Source: Paludibacteraceae bacterium
GTDB lineage: Bacteria > Bacteroidota > Bacteroidia > Bacteroidales > Paludibacteraceae
Reading direction: 5' to 3'
DNA: 56,898 nt
Assembly: GCA_024405855.1 (NCBI GenBank)
Contig: JAKSNZ010000009.1
Span: forward strand, 1-56,898
Part shown: positions 1-9,188 of the stretch, in pieces
Layout: every line of letters begins with the position of its first letter
Numbering within the stretch: the first letter of the stretch is position 1
Program-made: the position numbers and the translations under genes
The notes under the pieces: model-generated
What the model was told of the DNA's origin: nothing
What the model saw: only the letters and a program-made list of their open reading frames with translations
The model's database searches: none

Positions 1-69
1 CCAAAGTCAATAAGACTTAGAAAAATAATTCTTGATGACCTTGAACGCAAACGTGCAAACAAACAATAA
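1..69 (+). CDS. typA: 3' end of translational GTPase TypA/BipA (partial)
   Basis: Frame 1 is open from the window edge to TAA at 67-69 and encodes 22 residues: SIRLRK occupies residues 3-8 and ERKR follows at 15-18. This matches the C-terminal signature of TypA/BipA (TPxSIRLRK, then a basic RKR), a ribosome-associated translational GTPase. Only the extreme C-terminus is present, so the GTPase domain cannot be checked. It overlaps the likely folK start by about 35 bp, suggesting translational coupling. The identification rests on a short but distinctive motif. Confidence 0.6.
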   Translation, partial: PKSIRLRKIILDDLERKRANKQ

Positions 70-469
70 GGTATATCTGTCTCTTGGAACCAATATTGGA
101 GACAGACATGCAAATATAGACAAAGCCCTCTCCCTAATTAGAGAGAGGGTTGGTTATATTGAAGCGGTATCTTCCATAATTGAGACTGAACCTATAGGAT
201 TTCTATCACCTAATAAATTCCTGAATTGTGCTATCTGCGTTATTACAGCACTTAGTCCGTCAGACTTGCTTTATACCACGCAGGACATTGAACGTTCAAT
301 GGGTAGAACTACAAAAAGCGTAAACGGTGTTTATTCTGACAGAATTATTGATATTGACATTCTTCTTTACAACGATATCAAAATAAGTACCCATGAACTA
401 AAAATCCCTCACCCACACATGCAGGAGAGGGAGTTTGTTATAAAACCTCTAAGTGAAATCAGAAATTAA
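35..469 (+). CDS. folK: HPPK, 2-amino-4-hydroxy-6-hydroxymethyldihydropteridine pyrophosphokinase
   Basis: Transfers pyrophosphate from ATP to 6-hydroxymethyl-7,8-dihydropterin in cytoplasmic folate synthesis. HPPK features are visible: the N-terminal strand VYLSLGTNIGDR, the FLN segment of the pterin pocket, and the catalytic-loop signature DRIIDIDILLY containing the paired metal-binding aspartates, followed by IPHPHMQEREFVIKPL. At about 145 residues it is slightly shorter than the usual 150-160. The start is uncertain: TTG 32, ATG 35 and GTG 53 are all in frame. ATG 35 is used here, although it overlaps the end of typA, while GTG 53 would remove most of the overlap. The stop overlaps the convergent murI stop by 11 bp, leaving no room for a separate terminator. 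Confidence 0.9.
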   Translation: MTLNANVQTNNKVYLSLGTNIGDRHANIDKALSLIRERVGYIEAVSSIIETEPIGFLSPNKFLNCAICVITALSPSDLLYTTQDIERSMGRTTKSVNGVYSDRIIDIDILLYNDIKISTHELKIPHPHMQEREFVIKPLSEIRN

Positions 470-1280
470 GAGTTGTGGCTTTGATTTCTTCATTGAGAAA
501 AACAGAAGCGTTTTTACTGAACTTTTGAGGTTGCTCTGTGGTGTAGAAAAGGCATTTTCCCTCTTTACCTATTGTAGTTTCCAATTCCTTGTGCCTTGAA
601 AGATAGTCTTTTAATGATGAGGCAACAATAGGTCCCTGACTGATGATATTGACACCTCGAGGCAGATATTTGCGTATTTTGTCAATAAGAAGAGGGTAGT
701 GTGTGCATGCTAAAATAACAGTGTCAACAAGCGAATCCTTTATCAAAAGTTCAGAACAGTATTTCTGTACAAAATAGTCTGCTCCGTCACTTTTTGACTC
801 TCCGTTTTCAATAATAGGCACCCACATGGGACATGCCTGTCCTGAAACCTTGACATTAGGGAAAAGTCTTGCTATCTCAATGTTATATGACATGGAGTCT
901 ATTGTGCCTTCAGTGCCAAACAAGCCCACATGTCCGTTTTTTGTCAGATTTCCAATGTTTTCAGTTGTAGGTCTTATGACACCCAATACTCTTTTGTTGG
1001 GTGCTATTTTTGGTAGGTCATTTTGTTGAATTGTTCTTAAGGCCTTTGCCGATGCTGTATTACAAGCCAAAATCACCAAGTTGCAACCCATTGAGAACAA
1101 CTGTTTTACACTTTCAAGAGTGTAGCGGTACACCACATCAAATGAACGTGTACCATACGGAGTACGTGCATTGTCGCCCAAGTATATGTAGTTATACTGT
1201 GGCATCAATGCACGTATCTCACTAAGTATTGTGAGTCCTCCGTAGCCCGAATCAAAAATTCCAATAGAGGAGGACATCAT
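459..1280 (-). CDS. murI: Glutamate racemase
   Basis: Cytosolic, cofactor-independent racemase that makes D-glutamate for peptidoglycan. The full Asp/Glu racemase pattern is present: FDSGYGG at 9-15 with Asp10, the first catalytic cysteine Cys73 in LACNTASA, and the second catalytic cysteine Cys192 followed by His194 in LACTHYPLL. Length (273 aa) is typical. Two consecutive ATGs start the frame (1280 and 1277) and either could be used. It is the last gene of the minus-strand envelope run porG-uppS-bamA-ompH-ompH-murI, starting 4 bp after the ompH stop, so it is almost certainly cotranscribed. Its 3' end overlaps folK by 11 bp on the opposite strand. Confidence 0.95.
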   Translation of the reverse strand: MMSSSIGIFDSGYGGLTILSEIRALMPQYNYIYLGDNARTPYGTRSFDVVYRYTLESVKQLFSMGCNLVILACNTASAKALRTIQQNDLPKIAPNKRVLGVIRPTTENIGNLTKNGHVGLFGTEGTIDSMSYNIEIARLFPNVKVSGQACPMWVPIIENGESKSDGADYFVQKYCSELLIKDSLVDTVILACTHYPLLIDKIRKYLPRGVNIISQGPIVASSLKDYLSRHKELETTIGKEGKCLFYTTEQPQKFSKNASVFLNEEIKATTLNF

Positions 1281-1284
1281 TTCA

Positions 1285-1794
1285 TTATTTCAGATTAAGC
1301 ACTTTCTTTACAAGTGGCAATACATTCTCAGCCTTTGCACCAACGTATGGCAATACCTGACCGTTATTGGTGTCAATGATATATGTAAAGCTGTTCTCAT
1401 CTCCAACTTGCTTTACAGCCTTGTTAGCCTTTTCAATGATAGGAGTAATAAGTTCCTGTTGCTTTTTCTGAAGGTTTTGCTCTGCATTTTGGGTGAATTC
1501 CTCTATGCTCTGGTTCAAACGTTGCAACTCTGTTTCCTTGTATTCACGGATAGTGCTGTCAAGGGAATCCTTAGATTGTAGATACTCAGTATATTTCTTT
1601 TGAAGTTCATCCTGAAGTTTTTTACCTTCTGTCTTGTATGTCAGATTAATGTCCTCAAGTTGTTTTAAGGCCGTTTCATATTCAGGCATTGATGTAATAA
1701 GCTCTTGGCTATTGATATAACCGATTTTCAAACTCTCTTGTGCCATAAGAAGTGCAGGCACCATAAGCATTACTGCAAAAATAATCTTTTTCAT
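1285..1794 (-). CDS. OmpH/Skp-family periplasmic chaperone (copy 2)
   Basis: Skp/OmpH-type chaperone that would hold unfolded outer-membrane proteins on their way to BamA. It has a signal peptide (MKKIIFAVMLMVPALLMAQ), then the family start KIGYINSQELITSMPEYE, a long charged helical region (about 45-115) predicted to form the coiled-coil tentacles, and a C-terminal VLPLVKKVLNL segment. Length of 169 aa is normal. It lies 41 bp downstream of a second OmpH gene, which follows bamA. Two tandem OmpH genes next to bamA are standard in Bacteroidales. The two copies are clearly related but divergent, so they may differ in clients. Confidence 0.9.
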   Translation of the reverse strand: MKKIIFAVMLMVPALLMAQESLKIGYINSQELITSMPEYETALKQLEDINLTYKTEGKKLQDELQKKYTEYLQSKDSLDSTIREYKETELQRLNQSIEEFTQNAEQNLQKKQQELITPIIEKANKAVKQVGDENSFTYIIDTNNGQVLPYVGAKAENVLPLVKKVLNLK

Positions 1795-1835
1795 AATCTT
1801 TTAACTTTTATTTTTTCATTATTCACTATTCACTA

Positions 1836-2345
1836 TCACTGTGCGTATCCCATACGGTTTAAGACATCGTCTGAAATGTCAATGTTTGGATTTACAAACA
1901 TAATCATTCCTGTGGCTCTGTCCCAAATGGCAGAGTAACCTTTTGCCTCTGCAATACCTTTTAGGGCATTGTACAAATCCTCATAAATTGGTTTCATAAG
2001 ACTCTCTTTCTTTTTGAAAAGTTCGCCTTCACTGCCAAAATATTTTCTTTTAAGTTCACTGGCTTCATTCTCTTTTGCCACAATCTCCTTCTCCTTCTCC
2101 TTTTTTTGGTCATCAGTCAGAAAAACCATTTCAGCCTGATAATTCTTGTATAGGGTTTGGGCTTCAGAATTAAGTGCGTCAATTTCCTTTTGCCACTTTT
2201 TTGAACTTAATTCAAGCTGTTGTGTGGCACTTTCATAATCAGGTATCTTTTTCAAAAGGTACTCAGTGTCAATAAACGCATACTTTTGTGCGTAAACTCC
2301 GATGCTTAAAAAGGCAACTGCCAAAGCAAAAAATATTCTCTTCAT
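1836..2345 (-). CDS. OmpH/Skp-family periplasmic chaperone (copy 1)
   Basis: Second Skp/OmpH-type outer-membrane-protein chaperone. The open frame runs up to 2381, but the signal peptide MKRIFFALAVAFLSIGVYAQ starts at the internal ATG at 2345, which is used here. After it come KYAFIDTEYLLKKIPDYE, matching the N-terminal pattern of the neighbouring copy, a Lys/Glu-rich helical stretch, and the tail VLNRMGYAQ. About 169 residues. It sits 57 bp after the bamA stop, consistent with a bamA-ompH-ompH-murI transcript. Confidence 0.88.
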   Translation of the reverse strand: MKRIFFALAVAFLSIGVYAQKYAFIDTEYLLKKIPDYESATQQLELSSKKWQKEIDALNSEAQTLYKNYQAEMVFLTDDQKKEKEKEIVAKENEASELKRKYFGSEGELFKKKESLMKPIYEDLYNALKGIAEAKGYSAIWDRATGMIMFVNPNIDISDDVLNRMGYAQ

Positions 2346-2402
2346 AACGTAAAAATATTGATTACGTATTTTAGACCACAAAGATAGTAAAAAAGTTTAA
2401 AA

Positions 2403-5042
2403 TTAGAACTCTTGTCCAATTACAAAGTGGAATTGACTACCACTGACTTGTCCGTTAATCTTGTCAAATCCGTATCCCCAGTCAACACCAAGCAGACCAA
2501 ACATAGGCATATATACCCTCAAACCAACACCTAATGAGCGCTTCAAGTCAATAGGGTTGAAATCCTTGTATTCAGCCCAACAGTTTCCAGCCTCTGCAAA
2601 GGCCAATGCCCAAATCATTGTCTGTTCCTTTAGCAGAATAGGGTATCTGAGCTCAAGTGTGAATTTTGTATATATGTTTCCTGCCTGATATCCGTTTATG
2701 TAAGGTGTAAGAGAGCCGTTTGCGTAACCACGTAGTGCAACTGTCTCTGTTGCGTATGTAGTACTATATCCTGACATTCCGTCACCGCCCATATAGAATG
2801 TTTCAAATGGGGAGCGTTTGTTGTAATTATAATATCCAAGAAAGCCAAATTCAGCACGTCCCATAAGTACAAGTTTGTTGTTCTTGGATAACGGAACAAA
2901 GAATTTGGTTTTGAATTTGATTTTATAATATTCCACCCAACGATACTTGTCTTGGGTTGACAGATGCTCATAATCAGTGTTTTTGTCAAAGGCTGAATAC
3001 GGAGGCGTAAGAGATGCTGATAGTGACACATCTGAGCCTCTTGTTGTATAAATAGGTTGGTCAAATGAATTTCTTTCCAAAACCGCACCTATACTGAAGT
3101 TATTGCTGACACCTGTATTAAGCTCAAAATAATCCCATTTGCTCAGCCAATATTTCTGATAGGATATTATTCCTGACAGAGTAAAGTAGTCATCAGGCCA
3201 TTTAAGCCTGGTACCTATTGTTGCTGAAATACCGAATATTGAGATATATTTGTCAGGGTCATATGAATCGGAATACCAACTGTTATATGAGTTTGAATCG
3301 TAGTAGTTGCCGTAATAGTAAGAGGAACTATAGGCGTTGCTCACACCTGATTGTTTAGAGAAATAGATTGAAAAGTTAAAATTGTTAGGTCTCTTGCCGC
3401 CAAGCCATGGCTCAGAGAATGACATGCTGTATGCCTGATAGTACATACCATTTGTCTGAGCCCTTAGAATAAGGGTTTGTCCCTCACCTTGAGGGAGTGG
3501 GCGGTATGCTTTCCCGTTGAAAATGTTTTTAAGAGAGAAGTTTGTAAATTTCAAACTTAAAGTTCCCACGATACCTGTTTGTCCCCAACCGGCAGACAAC
3601 TCTATTTGGTCATTCTTCTTTCCTTCAAGTACGTACGTCAAGTCAACCGTTCCGTTTTCAGGGTCTGGAACAGTCTTTATATCCATTTTGCCAGGTTCTG
3701 TAGAGAAATGACCGGTTGCGGCAAGCTCACGCATTGAGCGCATGATGTCTGATTTGCTAAACAAATCACCTGGTTTAGTTCTAAGCTCACGTCTAATTAC
3801 ATGCTCATAAAGGTATGTTGAGCCTTGAATGTTAACTCTGTTGATAGTGGCTTGTCTGCCCTCCATTATTCTAATGTCCATATCTACGGAGTCATTCTCA
3901 ATCTTGGTTTCAACGGTCTGCATATTGAAGAACAAGTAACCATTGTCAAGGTATAGGTTGCTGACCGCATCCTCATCTTCAAACAAACGCTGGTTAAGTT
4001 TCTTCATGTTATAGATATCACCCTTTTTAATGTTAAGAATCCTTTTCAGATATTCAGTACTGTAGACTGTATTGCCAAGCCAGGAAATGTCTCTGAAATA
4101 GTATTTTTTACCCTCATCAACAGTTATGTAGACATTAACGTATTTATCTGGTTTTTTTGCATCAGGAACAACGCTGTCCGCAACAATTACAGCATCACGG
4201 AATCCGTGTTCGTTATATTTTTCAATGAAGAGTTTCTTGTCATTTTCATATTCGGCAGGAATGAATTTCTTGGAACGGAACATTGTAAGTATATTATTTC
4301 TTCCGTTGGTCTTTTTCATTGCCTGGTCAAGTCTCCTGTCACTAATCATTGAATTTCCTTCAATAAACAGGTCTCTTACCTTGATTTTGTTGCCTTTGTC
4401 AACTTTGATGTCAACTATGTTATTAAGTCCTGAAATATCATCTTCACGTGGGGTTATTGTTACAGCAGCGTTGTAATATCCCTTCTCATTAAAGTAGCGG
4501 AGTATATATTTCTTTGTTTTTTCAATGGTGTAGGGTGTAACTTGTGAACCCTTAACAAGGTCCATTCCCTTTTCTATGTCCTCTTTTTCTTTCTTTTTTA
4601 GCCCAATAAAGTTTATTCTGGAAACTTTTGCACGTTGGTCAAGGTTTATGTTTAACCATACTTTATTACCCCTTATTGAAACTACCTCAACCTTTATGTT
4701 TGAGAACAGTCCTTGTTTCCAAAATCGGCGAACAACATTTGTTATTTCATCACCAGGTATTTGGATTTTCATTCCTTTCTTAAGTCCGGAGTAGCCTATA
4801 AGTACAAAATCCTCATAGTTGTTCTTTCCGGATAGGGTTATCTCCTCAATCTCGTATGTTCTTGGATTGTCATAGTTGAAATCGGGCAATTCTTCTGCAG
4901 TAATGACTGTTGTGGAGTCAACAGTAGCATCGTCAGATTCAGATATGGCGAACGAGTCTGTAATTTCAGGAAGTGTGTCCTGTGCCGATACCGCCAAAGG
5001 TAGTACCGTCATAAACATTATTATCAGACTCCTTAATTTCAT
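2403..5042 (-). CDS. bamA: Outer membrane protein assembly factor BamA (Omp85)
   Basis: Central component of the barrel assembly machinery, inserting beta-barrel proteins (including T9SS barrels) into the outer membrane. It has a signal peptide (about 1-20), an acidic Ser/Thr linker, then POTRA repeats from about residue 60 to 440 (for example YEIEEITLSGKNNY, KVSRINFIGLKKK, IKVRDLFIEGNSMI, YYFRDISWLGNTVY, ATINRVNIQGSTYL), and a C-terminal 16-strand-type barrel ending in FHFVIGQEF with a terminal Phe. Length of 879 aa is normal for Bacteroidetes. The barrel contains a Tyr/Ser/Asn-rich extracellular-loop-like stretch (about 575-600). The start overlaps uppS by 4 bp (ATGA). Confidence 0.95.
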   Translation of the reverse strand: MKLRSLIIMFMTVLPLAVSAQDTLPEITDSFAISESDDATVDSTTVITAEELPDFNYDNPRTYEIEEITLSGKNNYEDFVLIGYSGLKKGMKIQIPGDEITNVVRRFWKQGLFSNIKVEVVSIRGNKVWLNINLDQRAKVSRINFIGLKKKEKEDIEKGMDLVKGSQVTPYTIEKTKKYILRYFNEKGYYNAAVTITPREDDISGLNNIVDIKVDKGNKIKVRDLFIEGNSMISDRRLDQAMKKTNGRNNILTMFRSKKFIPAEYENDKKLFIEKYNEHGFRDAVIVADSVVPDAKKPDKYVNVYITVDEGKKYYFRDISWLGNTVYSTEYLKRILNIKKGDIYNMKKLNQRLFEDEDAVSNLYLDNGYLFFNMQTVETKIENDSVDMDIRIMEGRQATINRVNIQGSTYLYEHVIRRELRTKPGDLFSKSDIMRSMRELAATGHFSTEPGKMDIKTVPDPENGTVDLTYVLEGKKNDQIELSAGWGQTGIVGTLSLKFTNFSLKNIFNGKAYRPLPQGEGQTLILRAQTNGMYYQAYSMSFSEPWLGGKRPNNFNFSIYFSKQSGVSNAYSSSYYYGNYYDSNSYNSWYSDSYDPDKYISIFGISATIGTRLKWPDDYFTLSGIISYQKYWLSKWDYFELNTGVSNNFSIGAVLERNSFDQPIYTTRGSDVSLSASLTPPYSAFDKNTDYEHLSTQDKYRWVEYYKIKFKTKFFVPLSKNNKLVLMGRAEFGFLGYYNYNKRSPFETFYMGGDGMSGYSTTYATETVALRGYANGSLTPYINGYQAGNIYTKFTLELRYPILLKEQTMIWALAFAEAGNCWAEYKDFNPIDLKRSLGVGLRVYMPMFGLLGVDWGYGFDKINGQVSGSQFHFVIGQEF

Positions 5043-5788
5043 TTATTCTCAACTTGTTCTCCTGTCATTCCAAATCTGCGCTCACGTGTTTGGAAATCTG
5101 CAATTATTTCATAAAGATTCTCTTTGTTGAAGTCAGGCCACATTACAGGTGTGTAATATAGCTCAGTGTAGGCAATTTGCCATAGAAGGAAATTGCTTAT
5201 TCTATATTCTCCGCCTGTTCTTATCAGTATTTCAGGGTCTGGCATTCCTTTTGTTGTAAGATGATTTGAAATGGTGGATTCATCAATTGTTTCAGGGTCT
5301 ATATTTCCGTCTTTAGCATCTTTTGCAAGTTTCCTTGCCATTTCAACAATTTCCCAACGGGAGGAGTAACTGATTGCAAGATTAAGGGTTGTCCTTGTAT
5401 TTGCACTTGTACGTTCAATACATTCCATCAATTTGTCCCTGACAGGCATGGGCAAACGGTCAATGTCTCCTATTGCCGTTAATCTGACATTGTTTTTAAG
5501 AAGTGTTTGTGTCTCCTGCTCAATTGTTTGAACAAGAAGTTTCATTAGTGCAGACACTTCCTCTTCAGGTCTGTTCCAATTTTCAGTTGAAAATGTATAC
5601 AGAGTAAGATACTTTATTCCAAGTTCAGTGGCGGCTTCTGTCACTTGTCGCACTGCTTTTACTCCGTTCATGTGACCAAAAACCCTTGGCTTTCCATTTG
5701 CTTTTGCCCACCTGCCGTTACCGTCCATAATTATGGCTATATGTTCAGGCAGTTCATTGATGTTTATTTTTTCTTTCCAGCTGTTCAT
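5039..5788 (-). CDS. uppS: Undecaprenyl diphosphate synthase (isoprenyl transferase)
   Basis: Cis-prenyltransferase making undecaprenyl diphosphate, the carrier lipid for peptidoglycan and surface glycans. The catalytic segment IAIIMDGNGRWA holds Asp22, followed by HMNGVKAVRQ. Further family motifs are YTFSTENWNRP and, near the C-terminus, RTGGEYRISNFLLWQ with AYTELYYT. Length 249 aa is typical. It starts 5 bp after the porG stop and overlaps bamA by 4 bp, so porG-uppS-bamA looks translationally coupled. This order links envelope precursor synthesis with outer-membrane assembly. Confidence 0.97.
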   Translation of the reverse strand: MNSWKEKININELPEHIAIIMDGNGRWAKANGKPRVFGHMNGVKAVRQVTEAATELGIKYLTLYTFSTENWNRPEEEVSALMKLLVQTIEQETQTLLKNNVRLTAIGDIDRLPMPVRDKLMECIERTSANTRTTLNLAISYSSRWEIVEMARKLAKDAKDGNIDPETIDESTISNHLTTKGMPDPEILIRTGGEYRISNFLLWQIAYTELYYTPVMWPDFNKENLYEIIADFQTRERRFGMTGEQVENK

Positions 5789-5793
5789 AAACT

Positions 5794-6492
5794 TTATCTA
5801 CAGAATCTGTTAGGGTCAAATAGGTTTATTGTTATATAAAGATTGCAAATCATATACCAGTCAGTATCAAAGAATCCGTTTTTTGTTGTGCTGTACGGGT
5901 TGTCAAGAATTTTGTTTGAGGAGTCGGTTACGTCAAAGTCATCAGCAAACAGTTTGTGTATTGTCCATTCCAGACCAAGAGTCCATCTTTTGTTTATTTT
6001 CCATTTTGCCCCGATGCCTACAGGAATGCTGAATCTATACATGTTTTTCCCTTCAAGCATATTGTTATAAACGGTAAGTCCTACTCCTACAAGAATATAT
6101 GGCGACACTCTATACATTCCTCTTTGATACTTTCCAACACCTAAATCAAAAAAATTAAACTCCGCACTCAACGATGCATCAACATAACTTCTTTTGAAGG
6201 TTGCATATTCAACTTTTGGATAGCTATAACCAAAATCTCTTGTGTCGCCTTCCGCTTGAGCGTACATTGCACTGAGTTTGATGGCCCATCTGGTATCAAT
6301 ATTATATCGATATAAGCCGCCTACAGCCATTTTTGGCCGCCAAAAAGGAGTTTTGAAATTGGCATCGCCAAGGTATGATGAAATACCTCCTGTAACACCC
6401 AACTCATGATTGTATTCCGCTCTTGCATTTATGACGGCAAACGCAAACAATATAGTGGTAAGCACTATTTTTGTATGATTCAACTCTTTCAT
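5794..6492 (-). CDS. porG: PorG-like DUF6089 outer-membrane barrel protein (T9SS)
   Basis: Predicted outer-membrane beta-barrel of 232 aa with a signal peptide ending near NARAEYNHE and alternating amphipathic strands (AVGGLYRYNI, WAIKLSAMYAQAEGDTRDFG, WTLGLEWTIHKLFADDFDVTD). The ELGVTGGISSYLGD start and the LGLEWTIHKLFADDFDV segment fit the DUF6089 family, which includes PorG. In Porphyromonas gingivalis PorG joins the PorK/PorN periplasmic ring to the outer membrane. Here the gene lies between the porP-N cluster and uppS-bamA, supporting that assignment. A T9SS role is inferred from family and context. A box resembling -7 (TAAATTCG, 6549-6556 on the minus strand) lies between the terminator and this gene and may restart transcription. 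Confidence 0.75.
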   Translation of the reverse strand: MKELNHTKIVLTTILFAFAVINARAEYNHELGVTGGISSYLGDANFKTPFWRPKMAVGGLYRYNIDTRWAIKLSAMYAQAEGDTRDFGYSYPKVEYATFKRSYVDASLSAEFNFFDLGVGKYQRGMYRVSPYILVGVGLTVYNNMLEGKNMYRFSIPVGIGAKWKINKRWTLGLEWTIHKLFADDFDVTDSSNKILDNPYSTTKNGFFDTDWYMICNLYITINLFDPNRFCR

Positions 6493-6562
6493 ATAAGTAT
6501 AACGGAATCAGTTTCTTTTTATTGGACACTATAATCCAAAATAACGTGCGAATTTACTAAAA

Positions 6563-6594
6563 AAAAGCCGAAGATAAAAATACCTTCGGCTTTT
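6563..6594. terminator. Bidirectional Rho-independent terminator after porN
   Basis: Perfect 11-bp inverted repeat (AAAAGCCGAAG / CTTCGGCTTTT) with a 10-nt loop. Read on the minus strand it is followed by a run of T residues, so it should end the porP-K-L-M-N transcript before porG. The plus-strand side is also T-rich. Confidence 0.85.
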
Positions 6595-6616
6595 CTTTTG
6601 TTTTTTATGAAATATA

Positions 6617-7501
6617 TTAATATTCCCAAAGATCCTGTTCGAAATTAATCAGATTATTTTTAATAAGTGCCTGTTCTTTATGTGCTTCTTCTACATTAAT
6701 GTTATATTCCAAAAGGTTTCTGTTTCTGATATTAGACTCCTTGAAAATATAACTGCCGAATTTGCGTTTGATGAACAAATCATCCAATGTTTCACGTGCT
6801 CCATTATTACGGTCTGTGAGAAGTGCCTCTTTTTGAGCAAGATAAGGTCTCAGTGCATCAAATGGTACCCAGAACATAGGACTGCCTTCCATTACACCGT
6901 CATCATTCATTTGATAAATCTTTGGACAAATAGCCATAATTCTTACATTGAATGTGGAGTTGTTCTTGTCAAAATACCAAACCTCCTTAATGTAATACTT
7001 GACAACCTCTTTATTTGGTATGTCCACTTCATTTATTACGGAACCAATTGTGTCTCCTGAAACTGAATCAATGTCATAAGTTACCATTACTCTGTACTTG
7101 TCAACAAAGTCATCAAACTTTATTTCAGTAGCATCATTGAATATTTCACGCTCTGCCTCATAGTCATAGCACTTAATCTTGCCAGCTTCAAAGAGACGGA
7201 AGATTGTTGTAAATAGACTTTCTCTGTTATCTCCAGCCACTTCAGGAAAATAGAGAGGGAAGTTTATCTTTTCACGCAGGTCAATGACTCTGTAGATGGT
7301 TGTTTGCCAATAAATATCATCAGTGCGTGGGTTGTTGTACAGAATAGGTTTCCTCTCTGAAAGGTCTATACTTGTTGGCATACTTGATTCAACCGTACCT
7401 CCGTTCCCGTCAAAAAAAGAGTTTTCCTGTTCTTGTGCGGCAATTGGGAGTGACATTAAAGCCAACAATCCAACAATTAGTCTTCTGTTTATTGATTTCA
7501 T
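6617..7501 (-). CDS. porN: T9SS ring protein PorN/GldN
   Basis: Periplasmic partner of the PorK lipoprotein in the large ring under the outer membrane of the type IX secretion system. It has a signal peptide (MKSINRRLIVGLLALMSLPIAAQ) and GldN-type segments: DDIYWQTTIYRVIDLREKIN, the ESLFTTIFRLFEAGKIKCYDY block, YYIKEVWYFDKNNSTFNVRI, and FKESNIRNRNLLEY near the C-terminus. Length of 294 aa is normal. Last gene of the porP-K-L-M-N run, 12 bp after porM, and followed by a strong terminator. Confidence 0.95.
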   Translation of the reverse strand: MKSINRRLIVGLLALMSLPIAAQEQENSFFDGNGGTVESSMPTSIDLSERKPILYNNPRTDDIYWQTTIYRVIDLREKINFPLYFPEVAGDNRESLFTTIFRLFEAGKIKCYDYEAEREIFNDATEIKFDDFVDKYRVMVTYDIDSVSGDTIGSVINEVDIPNKEVVKYYIKEVWYFDKNNSTFNVRIMAICPKIYQMNDDGVMEGSPMFWVPFDALRPYLAQKEALLTDRNNGARETLDDLFIKRKFGSYIFKESNIRNRNLLEYNINVEEAHKEQALIKNNLINFEQDLWEY

Positions 7502-7513
7502 ATAAATGGTCTA

Positions 7514-9139
7514 TTAGTTTATAGTTACTTCTATAGTTGGCAGAACACGCTCAATGCCATCAGGACCTTTTGCTCTGATTCTTGAAATAAGGAATGTTTT
7601 TCCCTTACCCATCTTTCTCATAAGGTCTTTCTGCTTTTCTGTGAATGATGTGCCGTTTGAGTCCTCATATTTCCAGTTACCCATTGTATCAACAACTTTC
7701 ATCTGGAATCCAAGAACTGAATATTTTGCCTCTATATCTGCATCTTGAAGTTCTGCTTGAACACCAACTGCACTCATAAGGCTTGCCTTTGCTATTGGTT
7801 TGCCTCCCCAATACTTAGTGGTTACACCATTATCCTTGTAGGCAATGAATCCTGCAGGAGGTGGAAGTTGCTTTACACGGAATGGTTTTGCTCCCACTGA
7901 CTGCATTCTGCCGTCAGCATTCTTCATGCTTACAGAAATCTTACATTCCTCACCAACCTTGCTTGGAATGATTACCCAACCGCTACCTTTCTTAACAAGA
8001 GAGCGTTGGTTTGTTGCTGAAATTGAGATGTTTTGTGTAGGAACACCAGGAACTGAAACACTTATAGGGTTTTCAATACCTGCATAAAGCACATTCATCT
8101 TATCTGCTGAAATAATAGCGGTAGGTTCACCTACAATGTAGTTTGAAGCAAATTGATATGTGCTGATTGAACCGTCTGCTCTTGGAAGTTCAATAGAACC
8201 TGCAACATCAAAAGAACCTACGCTGTTACAACTTACAACATAATCTTCTCCTTCTATTACATTACCGTTTACTGTAATTTTAGGACGTTTTGTTGAGTCA
8301 ACGGCAGCAAGAATTATTCTTGCCTGATATTGGCTTCCTCTTGTAACGTATGAAGATACAGGAATCACTTCAGCGGTGATTTTATTTACACGGAAGTCAC
8401 CTGCGTCAGTTGCACTTTGCAGATAACGGATAATGTCTGCTTCTGTGTTGCGTACAGACTGTTGATACTGAGTCAAAAGAGTCATGGCTGCAATGGCAGG
8501 CATGTGCTCAAATGTTCTGATAATCCAAGGCTGCATTTCTGTAGGCTCTTGTGGATTAGGTTGCTCTGATGTATCAAAGTTATGCCTGATAGTTGCAATT
8601 AGGGCAGTGTCTTTAGGAACTTTAGTTGCGGTGTCGCCTTCAGCAATTGCCGCCATATAGTTTGCAAAGGAATCAATGCTATCCTTTAATGCATATCCTA
8701 TACCGGCACCTTCAATACCATCTTTATAGACGGCAATTTGGTATGATTTGTCAAGGTTGTCACGAGCATTAAGTTTCTCAACTTTTACACTGTCATCAGG
8801 AACTTCAGGACCAAGTCCGTCACATTCACGGATTATTGCAATTTTCATTTGCTCTATTTGGTTATATAGAGCATCTGATTTGGCTCTTACCGCCAACGCT
8901 TTGTTGTATTGAGGACCAACTTTCACAGGATTCTGTGTCATGCTGTTCTCAAATTCAACCATAAGACTGTTGTTGATGCCCTCTGTACTGACAATTGACT
9001 GTCTCAAACTTTTCTGAACCACAGAAAAGCCGTTCAGTACGTCAGTAGATACGTTTAACGCCAGCAATGCGGTGTAAACCAGGTACATCATACTTATCAT
9101 TCGCTGTCTCGGGGTTTCGGGACAATTAGTTGCACTCAT
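7514..9139 (-). CDS. porM: T9SS inner-membrane motor protein PorM/GldM
   Basis: GldM/PorM spans the inner membrane once and the periplasm through a rod of four domains, transmitting proton-motive energy from the GldL-GldM motor to the outer membrane. Visible: a short cytosolic start (NCPETPRQRMISMMYLVYTAL) leading into a single TM helix LLALNVSTDVLNGF, a helical first domain with an EFENSMTQNPVKVGPQYNKA segment, then Ig-like beta domains ending in KVVDTMGNWKYEDSNG and IRAKGPDGIERVLPTIEVTI. Length 541 aa fits the family. It follows porL by 49 bp. Confidence 0.95.
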   Translation of the reverse strand: MSATNCPETPRQRMISMMYLVYTALLALNVSTDVLNGFSVVQKSLRQSIVSTEGINNSLMVEFENSMTQNPVKVGPQYNKALAVRAKSDALYNQIEQMKIAIIRECDGLGPEVPDDSVKVEKLNARDNLDKSYQIAVYKDGIEGAGIGYALKDSIDSFANYMAAIAEGDTATKVPKDTALIATIRHNFDTSEQPNPQEPTEMQPWIIRTFEHMPAIAAMTLLTQYQQSVRNTEADIIRYLQSATDAGDFRVNKITAEVIPVSSYVTRGSQYQARIILAAVDSTKRPKITVNGNVIEGEDYVVSCNSVGSFDVAGSIELPRADGSISTYQFASNYIVGEPTAIISADKMNVLYAGIENPISVSVPGVPTQNISISATNQRSLVKKGSGWVIIPSKVGEECKISVSMKNADGRMQSVGAKPFRVKQLPPPAGFIAYKDNGVTTKYWGGKPIAKASLMSAVGVQAELQDADIEAKYSVLGFQMKVVDTMGNWKYEDSNGTSFTEKQKDLMRKMGKGKTFLISRIRAKGPDGIERVLPTIEVTIN

Positions 9140-9188
9140 AAGTTGTTTTTTTAATTGTTAGTTAAATTTTGTTTTGAACTTTCTCTGT

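Noticed and set aside
2696..3088. Open frame of 130 codons inside bamA
   Set aside because: Same strand, other frame, low-complexity shadow of the BamA barrel.
6788..6803. parS-like palindrome (TGTTTCACGTG)
   Set aside because: Only one half matches the consensus, and it lies inside porN far from parAB.
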